This document shows, one piece after another, positions 29,780 through 43,000 of a stretch of 64,000 nt of DNA (position 1 is the stretch's first letter; every line of letters starts with the position of its first letter). The DNA comes from Stagonosporopsis chrysanthemi (Eukaryota; Ascomycota; Dothideomycetes; Pleosporales; Didymellaceae), in NCBI GenBank assembly GCA_022560025.1, contig JAFISE010000038.1, positions 62,001 to 126,000 on the forward strand, given 5' to 3'. A program made the position numbers and the translations under genes. The notes beneath the pieces are model-generated. The model was given only the letters and a program-made list of their open reading frames with translations, made no database searches and was not told where the DNA came from.

Positions 29780-32700
29780 ATGGTGTTGTCCAAGTTCGAA
29801 TCGCTCTCTGTTCGCCCGCCCACTCCACCGAAAGACGTCGAAGACAGCGACAAAGAAGCCGACATCGACGAGACTGTTGAATTTCTCGAGGACCCATTCG
29901 GCGAGAAACCTGCACAACCAAAAGCCGTCGCAAAAATAGCTGCGAGGAAGTTGCTCAGCACGCCAGATCAGTCGCCGTCCTCCGATATCAGTATACCGTC
30001 CAGTTCAGCTAGGAAGAAGAGGGTCAACTTCGAGGTTCAGACATGCGAGTCCCCGCAAAAGAAGGCCGTCATAAAGTCGTGGACACCCACACGTAGCTCA
30101 CCACTCCGTCCTCTACCACAGACTCGCGTATCGCTGCCGCTTAAGTCGATTCTCAAGCCGACCGACGCTACAGCCACACCTCCACCTCACGACGAAAGTG
30201 CCGCCGCCCACCAATTCAAATCATTTGCAGAGATGTTGGAGTCGATAGTGAAGCAGCTAGCTCAAGGAGATCGGCCTTCGAGGCTCGATGCATACCACTC
30301 GCTACATCGCACTATGCAGGCCTACGACAAGATACCAGATGAGCAGGCGCTGAAGAACAAGATGTCCCTGCTGGCACAATTCATCAGAAGAGATACTCAA
30401 GCCATCAGTCCAATGGGCAGTGGACTCGATTCGCAGCTCATCGCTCAAGCACTGAAGCTCCTTCTAGCACTCTTCCGCATACCGGATGTCAGTGCAGCCA
30501 TGGACGACGACTTCTGCTCATACATGGTTGAGCGGAGCATCCAGGTCCTGACAGATGCTTCGGTGTCGAAGAGCGTTGTCAACACACACCTGGCGATGCT
30601 CATGCAGCAGAACTTCCGGCCTAGAGCAATTACTGCAGTACGAGTGGAGAAGATTATGGACGGGCTGGACACAATACAGGAACGAGTGAAGGGCTACTCA
30701 GTCCAGGCATACCGCCTGCGTATATACAAGAAGCTGATTCAGCAACGGCCCGATCTCATGATCAGACATACAGATCAGTGGTTCAGGTACATTTTCAAGG
30801 CGGTGGTTTCAGGCCACAAGGATATTTACCAGGGCGCTCTCGACACCGCCATCGCTGCAGCAAAAACCATTGGTCACGATCGGACCGTCGCTAAATCAGT
30901 CCTCGCAGTCTTGAACAGGTGTAGGAACGATGGCGAAACTACTCTCGCCAAGGCCTTGGCAACTGAGCTACAGAAGATGCTCGACGGCGATAATCCAGCT
31001 CTTGTACCTCAAATTTGGTCAGCCGTCACGGGGCTCTTGCGGGATCATTTCGACATCAAGTTCTTCACCGACCTGGAAGAGTGGTTGAAGGTGTTTGAGA
31101 AGTTCCTCAAATCTGATAACGACCAAGTCAAGATCTACGGGAACATGGCATATGGCTTTCTACTCTATGCGGTGAATCCATCTCACGACACTGCCAAGGT
31201 CTGGTCGAAGTTTGTGTTGAATGTTCCTCTACAGCAGCTTCAAAAGCGAGCATCGATGAAGAAGTCAGAACGAGATGCCATCTTCTGTGGATACAACACA
31301 CTGCTATACTATGCATTTCGCCCTACCGCAACTCATGAACAACTCGATCGGTTCTGGGCTGAGTTTGTGGCGGGTTTCTGGGCTCCACTTGTACACCAGT
31401 CGTCATCCGTGCAAGCAGCTCTCGCGTGTCGATATGTTACAGCTCTGCTCAATGGATCTCGGAACCCCTGGAACGCACAAAGAGCCTTGGATTTGAGATA
31501 CCAGGCTATGACACAACTCTCCGAAATCCCTTTGGTAGACCCACGATGGGTTCGCAGATCCATCTCTACCGTTCTAAAGTTCGTGGAGACTCTGTTAGAT
31601 ACAACGGCCTGGTCTAATAACGGGCTCCCAAAAGATGATCCAGTCAAGATCATGTGGTTTGCTGTCCTTGACTCGTTGGTCGAGGCAAGCAGCAAGGAGG
31701 TCATGGCATCAACTGAGACTAAGGATGCTATGGCTCATATTGTCAACCTTCTTCGACGCGTTTGGGACCGACACACTGCGCAACTGGCTCTGCCACAGCA
31801 CAAGGAAGATAGCTGGGCTGATAAATTTTGCTTTCTGATAGAAAGTGTAGTGCAAAAACTTGGTGCGCTGCAGTTCGTGGACAGATGTCTGATTAGGAAC
31901 AGCCGAGATGAGTTTGAGGTTGCATCAACTCCTTCTTTCCGCTCCAGACTCAACGGAGCTCGAACATCACCAATGCTTTATTTTATCGACCTCCTGGTGA
32001 ACCAGTCAGAAGACAGACTGTCAGACTCAGTCCGGCTACGCGCGATGAGGCTGGTCCTAGAGCCTGGGTTCAACGCTCAGAACACACGCCTGAGCAAGCT
32101 CGAACTACTCCAGGATTGCGCTGCAATCATCGATGGGTCCTTGAGAGCAGGCGTGGCCCAGGAATTCTGGTCGCAGATTGCGACATTGCTGAAGCTCTCC
32201 ATCGAGCAGCAAGTGCCCGATACCAATGAGCGAGTGTCTCGCCAGCTGGGCAAGGAGTACGATATCATTGTTGAACTTCTCAGACGCGGTTCGGACTACG
32301 TGCTTAACATGCTGCAGGGGCTCCAGGTCCTGTCAGCCTTCATCGCAACGGTTCGAAGAGAAGCTGGAGATGGCGCTCTCGTCCTCGCAGTGATCGAGAG
32401 GATCTCCGAACGCATTCTTGTTCAGGTCACCGATAAGAGCTCGTGCTTGTCATACACCAGTACGCTTCTGCGGAATCTCCCGAGCAAGACTATCAGTCGA
32501 CGGGTGCTTGATCAGGGCAGGCAGAATCTGTGGCCGTCTTCCCCAGTATCAGCGCGCAATCACGACTTTGATCCCTATAACCATCTGTACATTGCATTAA
32601 CCTCTGCGGGCACGGAAGCCTACCATGACTTCGGCCCGAACAGTATCGAGCCAGCCAAGGATTTTCTTACTGCCTTGAGTGGATCAATCAAGAACTGCTC

Positions 32701-35174
32701 AACTTCATTGCTTGCGGTTTACTTGCGTAAAACCCAGGAAGTGGTTCGGACCTGGGTTGAAGACCCCCAGAGAAAGCTTCAGAACAAAGAGCCGACATCG
32801 AAAACTCTTCATCGAGAGGTAGGCCATTTCCATGACATGTGGTTTTGAGTCAAGTGCTAACGAATCATAGGTCATGAACTTGTGGGAAGAAGTAAATGAG
32901 GCGATCGAGAGGCTTCCTCGTAAGGATGGCCAGGTCCTTTTGCACTTGGAGCCTCTCATAACATGTGGTTTCATGAGTCGCCGTCGAAGTATTGTCAACA
33001 TATCGATCTCGACCTGGAACAAGACGTTCGGCAAGGAAGATAGTCTTCGATATCCACCACGGCTGGAGAAGATTCTGCGACGGTTACACAAGTCGGTTGA
33101 TATTGTTCTGCCTTCCTTGAATATCGAAGATATGGACAGCGTAAGCCTATCTCCAGATTTTGCACAAGGTGCTGCGCTAATTCGTCTATAGGACGCCGAC
33201 TTGTCTTTCTACGATTCTGAGGAAAGCAATGATGGACTGAGACGGAGTGCTAGGAGCTCCCGCATCAAAGAATCTCCCTTCAAGATCATCAAACCTGCGC
33301 GCAACTCCAAACTGCAGTCTCCTGCAGTCTCCTCTCCAGCAAGCAGAAAGATGTCTTCACGCCGTACACCGAAAGTGCGCTTGCGACATGACAATTCGCA
33401 AATTCAGTTCGAGGCCATTGTGTCTTCGCCGTCAAACCCTTTCGTTCAGGAGTCGCAAATCTTGACCGAACGCCAAAAAGAGATGATAGAGCGCCAAAAA
33501 CTTTCCGGCGGGTTGTTTGCCAAAATGGGCGGACTGTCTCCTCAACGGGATGCGTCTCCATTCCCATTGAAGCTGCCTTCTGACATACAGAGTATGGAGG
33601 ACCTGCGGTCTCGTAATGCACGCACGACGCCACTGAAGACGATGGCCAGGATGGGTCCCATGGATGTTTTTCTGGGTTCGTCACCTACTCCCCACGGACG
33701 ACGTACCTCAAAGAAGATTGTTAGCGACGATACGGATATCGCCACACCTACAGCGGTGCGGACAGTGCGCGTCGCTGAGGACGAAGAATTAGGGTCATCA
33801 CCGCCTCGTTTCGAGGAAGACAACGCCTCAAAGTCGAGACAGCCCTCGAGCGAAGCTATCGAAAGCTATGGAGACCAACAGCACGACAGTCTCTACTCGG
33901 CATCCTTTGATGACGGTACCACTATGGATGAGGAGGCATTGGCTGCTGCAGTAGCGTTGGCCGAGCAAGAAGAACAGCTCAATATGAAGCACGAAGCTAG
34001 TGACGGCATCATGTCTGATGTCCCAAGCTCCACGGTTGATTTGGAACTCACTGCGCAAATTGATGCGGACATGCAAAGCGCAGAGGTAGCTATCAAGCCT
34101 GATGACACTGTACAAGAGTCGAACAGCGTCTTTGTCGATGCGGCATCTCATTTCCTATCGTACAGCAGCTTTGCCGCAGCACATGACGGAAGTGACACTG
34201 AAGTTGAGCCCACTCCGAAGTCAGTGCGGTCACGCAAAGGCAAGAAGGAAGCAGACACAAGCAGCACGAGCCGAGTTGGAGACTCTTTGGTCTCTACTCC
34301 AAGCAAAAGTACACCTGGATCACAGGACCTTCGGCGCTCTACACGTCACAGTATGGACAGTCCTATTCATGTCCAATTGTTAGCCATGAAGAGGCAGAAG
34401 AAGCCGAGGCGAAACAAGAAAGAAACAACTGCAGACGGGCAAGCTTCGTCGCCACACCAAGCTCAGACAGGAGCCGGTGGTGAGGAGCTGGAAACCGCAA
34501 TCACCGCTTCGCCCACGGAGAAGACGAGGCGCGCTAAGAAGAGGAAGTCCATGATTGAGTCTCCTACTCAACCAGAGTGCTTACTGGCTACCACTGAATC
34601 TGGACGCAAACGCGGTCTTCGTCGCTCTCAATCAAATCTCAGCCAGGTTGAGAGTGCAGCTGAAGTCGCAGTGGAGAATACGCCGGCACCTTCCAAGCGG
34701 GCACGACAGAGTTTGAATAAGGACGTCAGCGAAGCCAAGTCTACACCGCCCCCTCCACCCGAAAAGCAGCACTCCTCGCAGAATAAGCGCCTCAGTCATG
34801 TGCAGGTCACGCCAAGACATGGGAAGGCCAGTGCTCCTGCCGTAGCAGAGCAGATCGCGGCAACCATAGCTACGGTGGCCAGCACCGCTCCCATCACCAA
34901 GCAATCTGCTCTGATACAGAGTCAAATCCAGTCGCAACAACAGGCTCCAACTGGCAGCTCAACACCGAACCGGTCGTTCGCGGAGCGTGTTATTCTTACT
35001 CCCAGAAGCATCATTAACAAGATCAGGGATCTCAAGAACTACTTCTTGAACGCTCCAAGTCTCGCCGTCACCGAAGAAGAGGAGCGTGAGCTTGACGATG
35101 CTCTATTTCACATACGTGTGGGAGTGCATGCCGCTGGGCAAAAGGGAAGAACAGGGCTTGCAGAAGCCGAGTAG
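29780..35174 (+). CDS. RIF1: Telomere length and replication-timing regulator Rif1
   Basis: Three exons, 29780-32818, 32871-33140 and 33192-35174, encode 1,763 aa. The introns (52 and 51 nt) have GTAGGC and GTAAGC donors; the first has a TGCTAAC branch. The Rif1 N-terminal HEAT-repeat domain covers about residues 150-1100 (HQFKSFAEMLESIVKQL, SLLAQFIRRDTQ, LLLALFRIPDV). Upstream of it are two PP1-docking motifs, KKRVNF (RVxF, residues 79-84) and SILK (123-126), the arrangement by which Rif1 brings PP1 to replication origins. The third exon encodes a disordered, Ser/Thr-Pro-rich, basic C-terminal region with SPxR and TP sites. Rif1 sets late origin firing and limits telomere lengthening. Treating the third exon as a separate gene would be a mistake: frame and splice sites join cleanly (DMDS to DADLSFYDSEE). 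Confidence 0.92.
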
Positions 35175-35799
35175 TGCGGCTTGTGTTTGGATATGATTGT
35201 TGACATCGAACAAGCTGTGTACTGCGGTGTAGACTAGTGACTTTATGAGAGCAATGAATACCCACACACACACACGCGGAGCGTTGTGCTTGCAGTCAGC
35301 AGTTGCCGATCTTCTACAATTCAACAGACTAAGTGCAAGTCTCTAGCCGCTTGCAGTCAACAGTTGGAACCCCGAACTACGGCGAACGCAATTCCTGTCG
35401 ATCATGATCTGGTCCATGGTGAACACGTGGGTGTCCTATATTAATCTGCATATCCACAGCTAGGATACGCAGAAGAGCCAATCGCGATTATGCGCAGAAT
35501 GAAGGCGAATGCAAGATGTGTTTCAGGTGGGTTTCAGGTGGTCGATGCGGTCGCTACATCATAGTGGGGCTGCAACCTAGAAGCTCCCCTCCTTCACGGC
35601 CTCGCTCAACATCGCCCATTAACAAACGCCACTAACAGTAGCTGTAAGCTTGAGTACGCTGTTATCTAGCTTTAAAGCCCGCAGCTGACGATTGACAAGA
35701 GCAACTTCCCTCCAGCTACCGACCGAGGCCCCATTCCCCCAAACCATCTGCACAGCAACTATCTAACTTCCATCACCTCATCAAACCTCGTACATCACA
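35175..35799. other. Intergenic region with a duplicated 17-mer
   Basis: About 625 nt between RIF1 and the epimerase gene. It has a short CA run near 35262-35276, a cttgcagtca(g/a)cagttg sequence that occurs twice (about 35289 and 35350), and a gtttcaggtgg direct repeat near 35520-35541. The last 150 nt are C/T-rich, consistent with the promoter of the epimerase gene. Confidence 0.6.
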
Positions 35800-36868
35800 A
35801 TGGTCGACCGCGCCAACCGTCCGTCCGCCTTAAACGCACCTCAGAGCTCCGGCCCTTCCGCACAAGTTGACATTGTTGGCGAGGGAGGCAACCAGAGGGT
35901 TGTTGCATCGTTGCCCTCTGGTGAGAGCGTAGAAGTGTACCTGTTCGGCGCCACCGTGACGAGCTGGAAGAGTAGTGGCGGACAGACTGAGAACTTGTGG
36001 GTCAGCGAGGCTGCAGACCTCACAGGACAGAAACCCATCAGAGGTGGTGTCCCCGTCGTATTCCCGGTAAGTTTTTACGGGAACAGAGCGCAGTGAGGGC
36101 CGCGCTTATACATACCTCAGGTCTTCGGCCCACCCCCCAAGGAAGGCCCTACTTCGAAGTTGTCACAGCACGGGTTTGCACGCAACTCTCGATGGGAATA
36201 CCTGGGCAAGTCGTCTACCGAAGACGCACTCGATACCAGCTCCGTAAAGCTCGACTTTGGTCTTGACCGCAACAGCATCAGCGAAGAGCACCGCAATGCA
36301 TGGCCGGTTGATTTCGGTCTTGTCTACAGTGTCACACTGAGCAAGGATACTCTTCAGACAGTCATCACTGTACGCAACGAAGGAGAAGAGAGTTTCGACT
36401 TCCAGTTCCTGCTTCATACCTACTTCAAGATCAAGGTAAGTGTTAGCAGTGCTGGTGCCAGGAAGATAATAGCTAACGCAGCTTGTTTAGGATATCTCAA
36501 AGGTCTCAGTTAATGGTCTCGGTAGCGTGGAATACATCGACAAGGTCCTCGACGCAACCGCCCACACACAAACAGAGCCAACCCTCAAGTTCAACGGCGA
36601 GATCGACCGTGTGTACAAAGACATCAAGATTGACACTACAAGCATCTTGGAGGATGGCAAGCCACGCTTTGACATCACTCGCGACAACGTCAAGGACACC
36701 GTCACATGGAACCCTTGGATCGAGAAGGCGAAGGCCACGGGCGATTTCGCACCCAACGACGGCTACAAGAACATGGTCTGTGTCGAAGTCGGTGCTGTCA
36801 ACGGATGGCAGAAGCTTGAGAAGGGCGAGGTCTTCGAGGGAGGTATGCTCGTCAAGAGCCACTTGTAG
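35800..36868 (+). CDS. Glucose-6-phosphate 1-epimerase (aldose epimerase-like)
   Basis: Three exons, 35800-36066, 36121-36435 and 36491-36868, encode 319 aa. Both introns (54 and 55 nt) have GTAAGT donors and are phase 0. The spliced protein reads RGGVPVVFP-VFGPPP, HTYFKIK-DISKVSVNGL, with LSQHGFARNSRWEYLG holding the active-site His and the conserved HTYF and CVEVGAVNGW. It is the homologue of yeast YMR099C, which interconverts alpha- and beta-glucose-6-phosphate in the cytosol and so feeds glycolysis and the pentose phosphate pathway. Length and motifs match the family well. Confidence 0.93.
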
Positions 36869-37455
36869 ATAGCATCCTGCATACTACGGTCCGACTACAA
36901 TTTCTCCAACACTGCTGCTGTAGCAATTGGAGCGCATAATGACAACTATGAATGAAATGATCAGCTATCACACAAGCGGATTCACGGATATACTGTTTCC
37001 ATGTGCCTCGATTGAAACCTGGTGATACGTCCTCATTGGTCTTCTAGCCTGTCATAATGTCACGAGCTATAGCTTCAAGACTAGGACACCCGGTCCGGAA
37101 CCAGCCTGACGTCCAACCACAACAATTACAACAACACCGCAAGGTAGCAACGAACGTCCCGACGGTCATGCTGCGGAAGTGCAACGATAGCGAAGCAGTT
37201 CGCCCTCTTTACTGCCACCGTCCATGGGCGATTGACTGAAACAGCCTGGAAGGAAGCTTCGAGAGCTACTCACAGCTTCCCCGCTTACGTCAAGTAGACT
37301 TCTTGTCGCAAGGCACAGAAGCAGGTTCTGCCAAGCGAATCGGATTGGTTCGCGCCGTCGTTTGGCACATCTTGAGGCCTTGCGCTGGCAGAGTGAGGCT
37401 CTGCGTTGTCACGGGAAAAGTGGAGGTTGTGGAGCGGTATACCTAGAGAACATCC
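36869..37455. other. Intergenic region, no gene recognised
   Basis: About 590 nt between two plus-strand genes. Short frames only. It should hold the epimerase terminator and the kinase promoter. Confidence 0.5.
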
Positions 37456-39637
37456 ATGGATGATCGCGAACGACAGAGGAGCATGTCGCTCATACCATAC
37501 TTACCGGCAGAGTCGCGGGAAATTGTACTGTATGTCAATCGTGAGATTTATCTTTCCTGAGCTTGTGTACTAACATAGCTGCAGGCGCCATGGTTCCGCA
37601 GTCGTCGTTTACGATCAGCGCTCCAAGCAACTCTCCCTCCGCGATGCATCCAAATCTACCGCCTTAGACGAGACGTCTTGTCCATACTGCCACCGTGCCT
37701 ACCGCGAACCCTCTCTTCACGATACCGATAATGATGAGCGCCCGCACTCGCCGGGCGAACCTGGTATGGATCATGGGTTCGTCAACCCAGGATATTTCCA
37801 GATGCTGCGCGGTAGCCAGCCAAGTTCCACAGCAGGCTCACGCCCATCTTCGCCGCACAAACAGCTGGGTCCTGCGATAACGCGCACGCCTACGGTTGAA
37901 TTCCATGCGCCAGAAGGAACGGAGTTCGTCGGCAGCACGCCTCTACCACCAAAGAATCACGGCATATCTGCAAGAGCGTTCAGCCCGAACTACTTCAAGG
38001 ACTTTTTCGTCGAGGAGAGGGAGCTAGGAAGAGGAGGCAAAGGTGTCGTCCTCCTCGTACAGCACGTCTTGGACGGCGTTCAACTAGGCAGATTTGCCTG
38101 CAAACGAGTGCCGGTAGGCGATGATCATGAATGGCTCGAGAAGGTATTGATAGAAGTGCAACTGCTGCAAAACTTGTCGCACCAGAACCTCGTTTCATAT
38201 CGACATGTCTGGCTCGAGGACTACCAGATCAACACGTTCGGTCCAAGCGTACCTTGTGCATTCATCCTACAGCAATATTGCGACGGTGGAGACTTACACG
38301 GCTACATCTTGGACTCTGCAAAAACAACAATCACGAAAGATCAGATGAAGGAGCGACTGAGACGAAGATCGAAAGGGCAGATGGAAGAGTCGGAAGCCCC
38401 GCTTGGGCCGCGGCGTATGCCTTTCGAGGAGATCATCTCGTTCTTCAAGGACATTACATCCGGACTCAATCACCTGCACGCCAATGGCTACATACACCGG
38501 GATTTAAAACCCAGCAACTGCCTTCTGCACCGCGACAAGTTTGGAATGAAGGTGTTAGTGAGCGACTTTGGCGAAGTGCAGTCTGCGAATGTTGCCAGGA
38601 ACTCGTCTGGTGCTACGGGCACCATCTCGTACTGTGCGCCTGAGGTCCTTAGGCAGGAAGAGCCCGGCGGACCGTACGGGAACTTCACTACCAAGTCGGA
38701 TATCTTCTCTCTTGGCATGATCGTCTACTTTATGTGCTTTGCGCGCTTGCCATACAGAAACGCGGACGGTATTGATGAAGATAACGAGGACCTAGATCAG
38801 TTGCGCGCTGAGATTTCCGCCTGGGCAGGGATCGATGATGAACAGCGCGTGCGTTCTGACCTGCCAGAGAAGCTTTACAGATCGCTGAAGCGTCTGCTCG
38901 CACTCAATCCCGATGAGCGTCCGGCGACTGAGGAGATACTACTTGTTCTGAAGTCACCCTCCGTCTTTGACGAGTTTAACGCATACGCTGGGCCTTCTGG
39001 TATGGACGACTTCAATCCCCGCATATCTCGTGCGGATACACCAAGTCCTGGGCCAGCACAATCGACGCGAAAACGAAGCTCAGTCCAGCAATACACGCGG
39101 CCTGGCCGTTCAAATCTAAGTGCATCGGTCATGGAGCGTTCGCCTAGTCCACCACCCGCCCAACTCACCCGTAGAACAAGCTCAGAAGATGCGGCGGTAG
39201 TGCTGAGGCCTAAGAATTTGGAGTTTCCTCCAGCTGAGGTGGTCAGGACGCCGTCCCCGCAAAGACTAATGCTTCCACCTCCGCCAGCCGAGAGTCAAGG
39301 CCGGCTAAGCCAGTACCGTCATCATTTGATTAGCGTCTCGCATAATCAGGCCATAGTGAGCGTGCTTCGGGTGGTGTTGTTTTTTGTGAAGGTAGTCAGC
39401 TTGTTCGGCTCCTGCCAGCCGTTCGCAGCAGAGCCATGGGCGGCATACTCTTTACTTGGTTTAGCGTCTCTGGACTTTTTATACCCACATGTCGTGGTGC
39501 TACCACAAGCCCGGCGCTGGTATACTGGAGGTCTGGCCGGGACTTTGGCATTGATGATGATGCATATAGTAATTGTATCGGTGCTATGGAGGAACGGCAG
39601 GCTGTGTGCAAGGAGCATCACTTGGCAGGGGTTTTGA
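37456..39637 (+). CDS. IKS1: Iks1-type serine/threonine protein kinase
   Basis: Two exons, 37456-37529 and 37585-39637, encode 708 aa. The intron (55 nt, donor GTATGT, branch TACTAAC) joins the conserved start SLIPYLPAESREIVL to RHGSAVVVYD. A small CPYCHRAY motif (about residue 55) precedes the kinase domain at about 165-425: glycine loop GRGGKGVV, lysine in FACKRV, catalytic loop YIHRDLKPSN, DFG in VSDFGEV and APE in SYCAPEV. A Ser/Pro-rich linker follows. The C-terminus (about 615-697) is hydrophobic with two or three possible membrane segments (VLRVVLFFVKVVSLF, GTLALMMMHIVIVSVLW). Yeast Iks1 is linked to ion stress phenotypes; its substrates are poorly known. The membrane tail suggests the kinase is anchored, which is inference. 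Confidence 0.88.
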
Positions 39638-40097
39638 AAACGGTAGAGATAGATATACCTAGACGCGCTGGGGTGAAAGGAACAGCCTTGACGACATTAT
39701 GCTAGAACACAATTGTAAGGCAGCACTTCACGAGGGCTATGATTTCGTCACTGCGAACTGCTGGCCAGTCCGTTTTCCGAGCGGTCACTTTTGTTTCAGG
39801 AGTGGTGTGATGCAAGCATCTGATTGGTCGTAGTGTGCATCATAGCGCCCGCGTTAGCGAGGATGGCGCTGTTTACTGTTCGTGATGTCCATCCCAAGTC
39901 AACACCACCCGCACCTGCCACTAACAAATACAGCTTGTCCTTGAACGACACCCTGCAAAGGATTTTGGATACTCCTTCATGCTCTTATAGTTCTAGCAGA
40001 GCATCTCTTTCGTATTCTAGACGCGTGTTTGGACGCGCCGCAGCACAACACAAACACCGCTGCCCGAGCTGCCTGCAGCCTCACTCCCCACCATATA
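39638..40097. promoter_or_regulatory. Intergenic region, promoter of the PPC89-like gene
   Basis: About 460 nt with no gene recognised. An ACGCGT hexamer lies at 40021-40026, 72 nt before the next start codon, with a related ACGCGC ten bases later. Confidence 0.4.
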
Positions 40098-43000
40098 ATG
40101 CACTCGTCCCCTCCCACGAGCATTGGGAAAGCGCGCAACATTCGTGAGCTTTCGCGCAGCTTGATCCACAGTCCGCGCAGCATTCCGTCGCCATCACCGC
40201 CTCCTAGCGACTCAAACCCAACCAAAAACTCGGGGTTCACTCAGAGTACCGACTTCCTCAACGACCCTGACGTTCTCATGTCAACACAACAAAACTTCGC
40301 CGAAGACACCAACACATTACCGCAGTATCCGCGCATTCGCTCAACCGCGAAGAAGATGACTTCGTGGCAGCCGATGCACTCTGAGCAGATCCACCCTGAC
40401 ACCTCGATGGTGAACAAAGAGTTCGGCGACTTCGACCAGAGCATCTCAGACGGGGAGAGCATCTCAGTCGAACACGCGCGCGGACTTCATCACAGCAACC
40501 GTAGCACGCCGGTTAAGCAGAGCTCTGCGTTCCACAGCCTATACGATATTACACCGCCTTCAAACCGGACGCGTAAGTCCCTCGTCGCCGAGACTGGAAG
40601 CCTACGACGCGATGCACAGATTCGACGTGCCTCGCGCAACGACTTCGATGCCGCATCCCCGCGTCCTGCGAGCAAGCGCAACTCCCCAAACGTGCCAGCG
40701 AAGGAGAATAAGCGCAGCTCGCTCGCGCAGCTTCACGCTAAGCTTTCCGAGGATGAGTCGTCTTTCATGCAGGACCGCCCACCCACATTGACTGTCAACT
40801 CGACCAAGAACACGCGTTGGGGTAACAGGAGCCGCCAGACATCCCTCCAGACGGACGGCATTGTGGAGGAGACCGGACGCGCAAACACAAAGTCTTACTC
40901 GCGCCCTTTGACTGCCCAAAACGCGACTGCGCAGTCGTTCATCCTGCCCGATCTGCCCAACTTGACCGAGCTGGTGTCTGGCGTATTCGAGGATGGCACA
41001 CCTGTGTTCTCAAAGAACACTTCATCGCGATCGCGTTATGCTGCGCCTCCTGGTGGTGGTCGTCGCCCCAACCACATCCCAATCGACAGTGTTCCTATCC
41101 CTGACGAGGAGAAAGCTATCTTCTCTGCGCTGCAGCAATTGCAGGATAAGGTCGCACAGATAGAATCCGAGCGATCTGAACAAGAACGGCGGATTGAGGA
41201 GCAGGATCTGGAGTTGATCGAGCTCAGGGCGAACGCACAGGCGCACGAGAAATCACGACGAAGCGATAGCGCAAATGACTCAGATGCCGGTAAAGGACAC
41301 TGGAAGGTGGAAAAGACGCGTAAGCATCGAAGGTAGTCTGGTGGAGATGTGTTGCTAACTGTCAATAGGTCTCGAAGCGACTGTACAGACACTCCGAACG
41401 AAGCTCGACCGCGCCGATCGCAAAGTTGCTGTTCTTGAGATTGAGAAGAAGCGCCTGACGACAGAGCGCGACAACATGACGAACCAACTGGGCATCGCTT
41501 TCCAGACCTGCGAGGAGCTCAAGAACGAGAAGCTGGCTTTGGTCGACGACAACGACACGCTTCGCCAGGAAGTCGAGGCCCTTCGCGGCGACAATGAAGA
41601 GCTTCGCGATCAGCTGAACCACGAGATGTCGCACCACCGTGAAGAGACCGTACAACTACGACAGCAATTCGATCAGGCCGCAAACGCAACCGAGAAGGAG
41701 AACGTGACACTGAATGCCGAGTTGGCTCGCATTCGCGCCCAACATGATGAGAACACTCAGCAAATCGCTCGCCAGGATCTTGAGCTCCGCAAAGCACGAC
41801 AAGAGAAGGCCGACTTTGCGCGTCTTCAGGCTGACAACGAGGCTTTGAAGTCACAGTTGGCCAGCATGAAGTCAAAGCGCGATGACGAGATCAAGAAGTG
41901 GGAGCGTCAGGAATCTGCTTTGAAGGCACAAGTCGACCGCCGCGATGAGACCATTCGACATTTTCAAGATGCGACACAAGAGCAAACGAACGACGCGATG
42001 CGGCTTGACAACGAGAACCTTCGACATGAGCTCGCACAGCTTGCTGCTCAACACGAGGACGATTACGAAAAGTGGGCGAGAAAGGAGGTTCAACTGAAAC
42101 GCAAAATTCAGCAACGCGAGGCGGCTGCCAGGCAGACTCTCGATCTGACCCGCGAAATGTTGAATGTCCGCGAGGTTCAGGGGCAGCAGAGAGATTCTAC
42201 ACGCCAGGATACCTTCCAGCGCAAGCCCAGCTACCGTCGCGAGGACACCGGCTCCCGTATGAAGAGCCGTGTTCAACAAGAGTCACGCAACACCCGACAT
42301 GAAATGGCTCAATCCAGCCGTCTTCCGGAAAACTCTCGCAAGGAATACAGTGGCATGACTAGGAAGGACTTCAGCAAGTCTCTGCCAGCCGACACTCGAC
42401 GCAGCTTCTCTGCCCCCGCCGCTGACAAGAACCCGTACGTGGACACAGATGTCGAGTCGACCACGGATCTTTCTCTCAAGCCTCATGGTACTCCATATAT
42501 GTCGCGCAGCGTTCAGTCTGTGAAGCCGACCGCCACTGTCCAGCGACCAGCAGACTTGGATCTGACTGAGCTGAGCTTCATCGGTAGCGACGTTATTGCT
42601 CAGCTTCGCCGCCAGTTGGAAGAAGAGCGCGCAAACGCACGACGTGCCTCTGCTCCCTTCGAACAGACCGCTCGTGACGAGACCGTGCGTTCACAGCGCC
42701 AGACTCGCGAAGACACAATTAAGTCTGTTGCTTCTGCTAAGAGCGAGCGGCGACCATCGTTAGTTCGCAAGTCATCGCTCAAAGACAACACCCGCCGCAC
42801 AACTTTATCTGAGTTCGAGGACGATGTCACGGGCAACATGTCGAACCTAGATGCCGACACTGAAGCCACCCGAACCAAGGACCTCTCTATGCACAGCAAC
42901 ACTAGCCGTCGCCGCCGTGGCGCTCCTACCGAGATGACTTCCGCGTTCATTGTTCCTGACCTCAAGATTGAATCCCGCAGGCCTTCTGTCACTGCCACTG

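Noticed and set aside
33192..35174. A separate 657-codon gene after RIF1
   Set aside because: It has no good start codon and joins RIF1 in frame through a GTAAGC/CTATAG intron.
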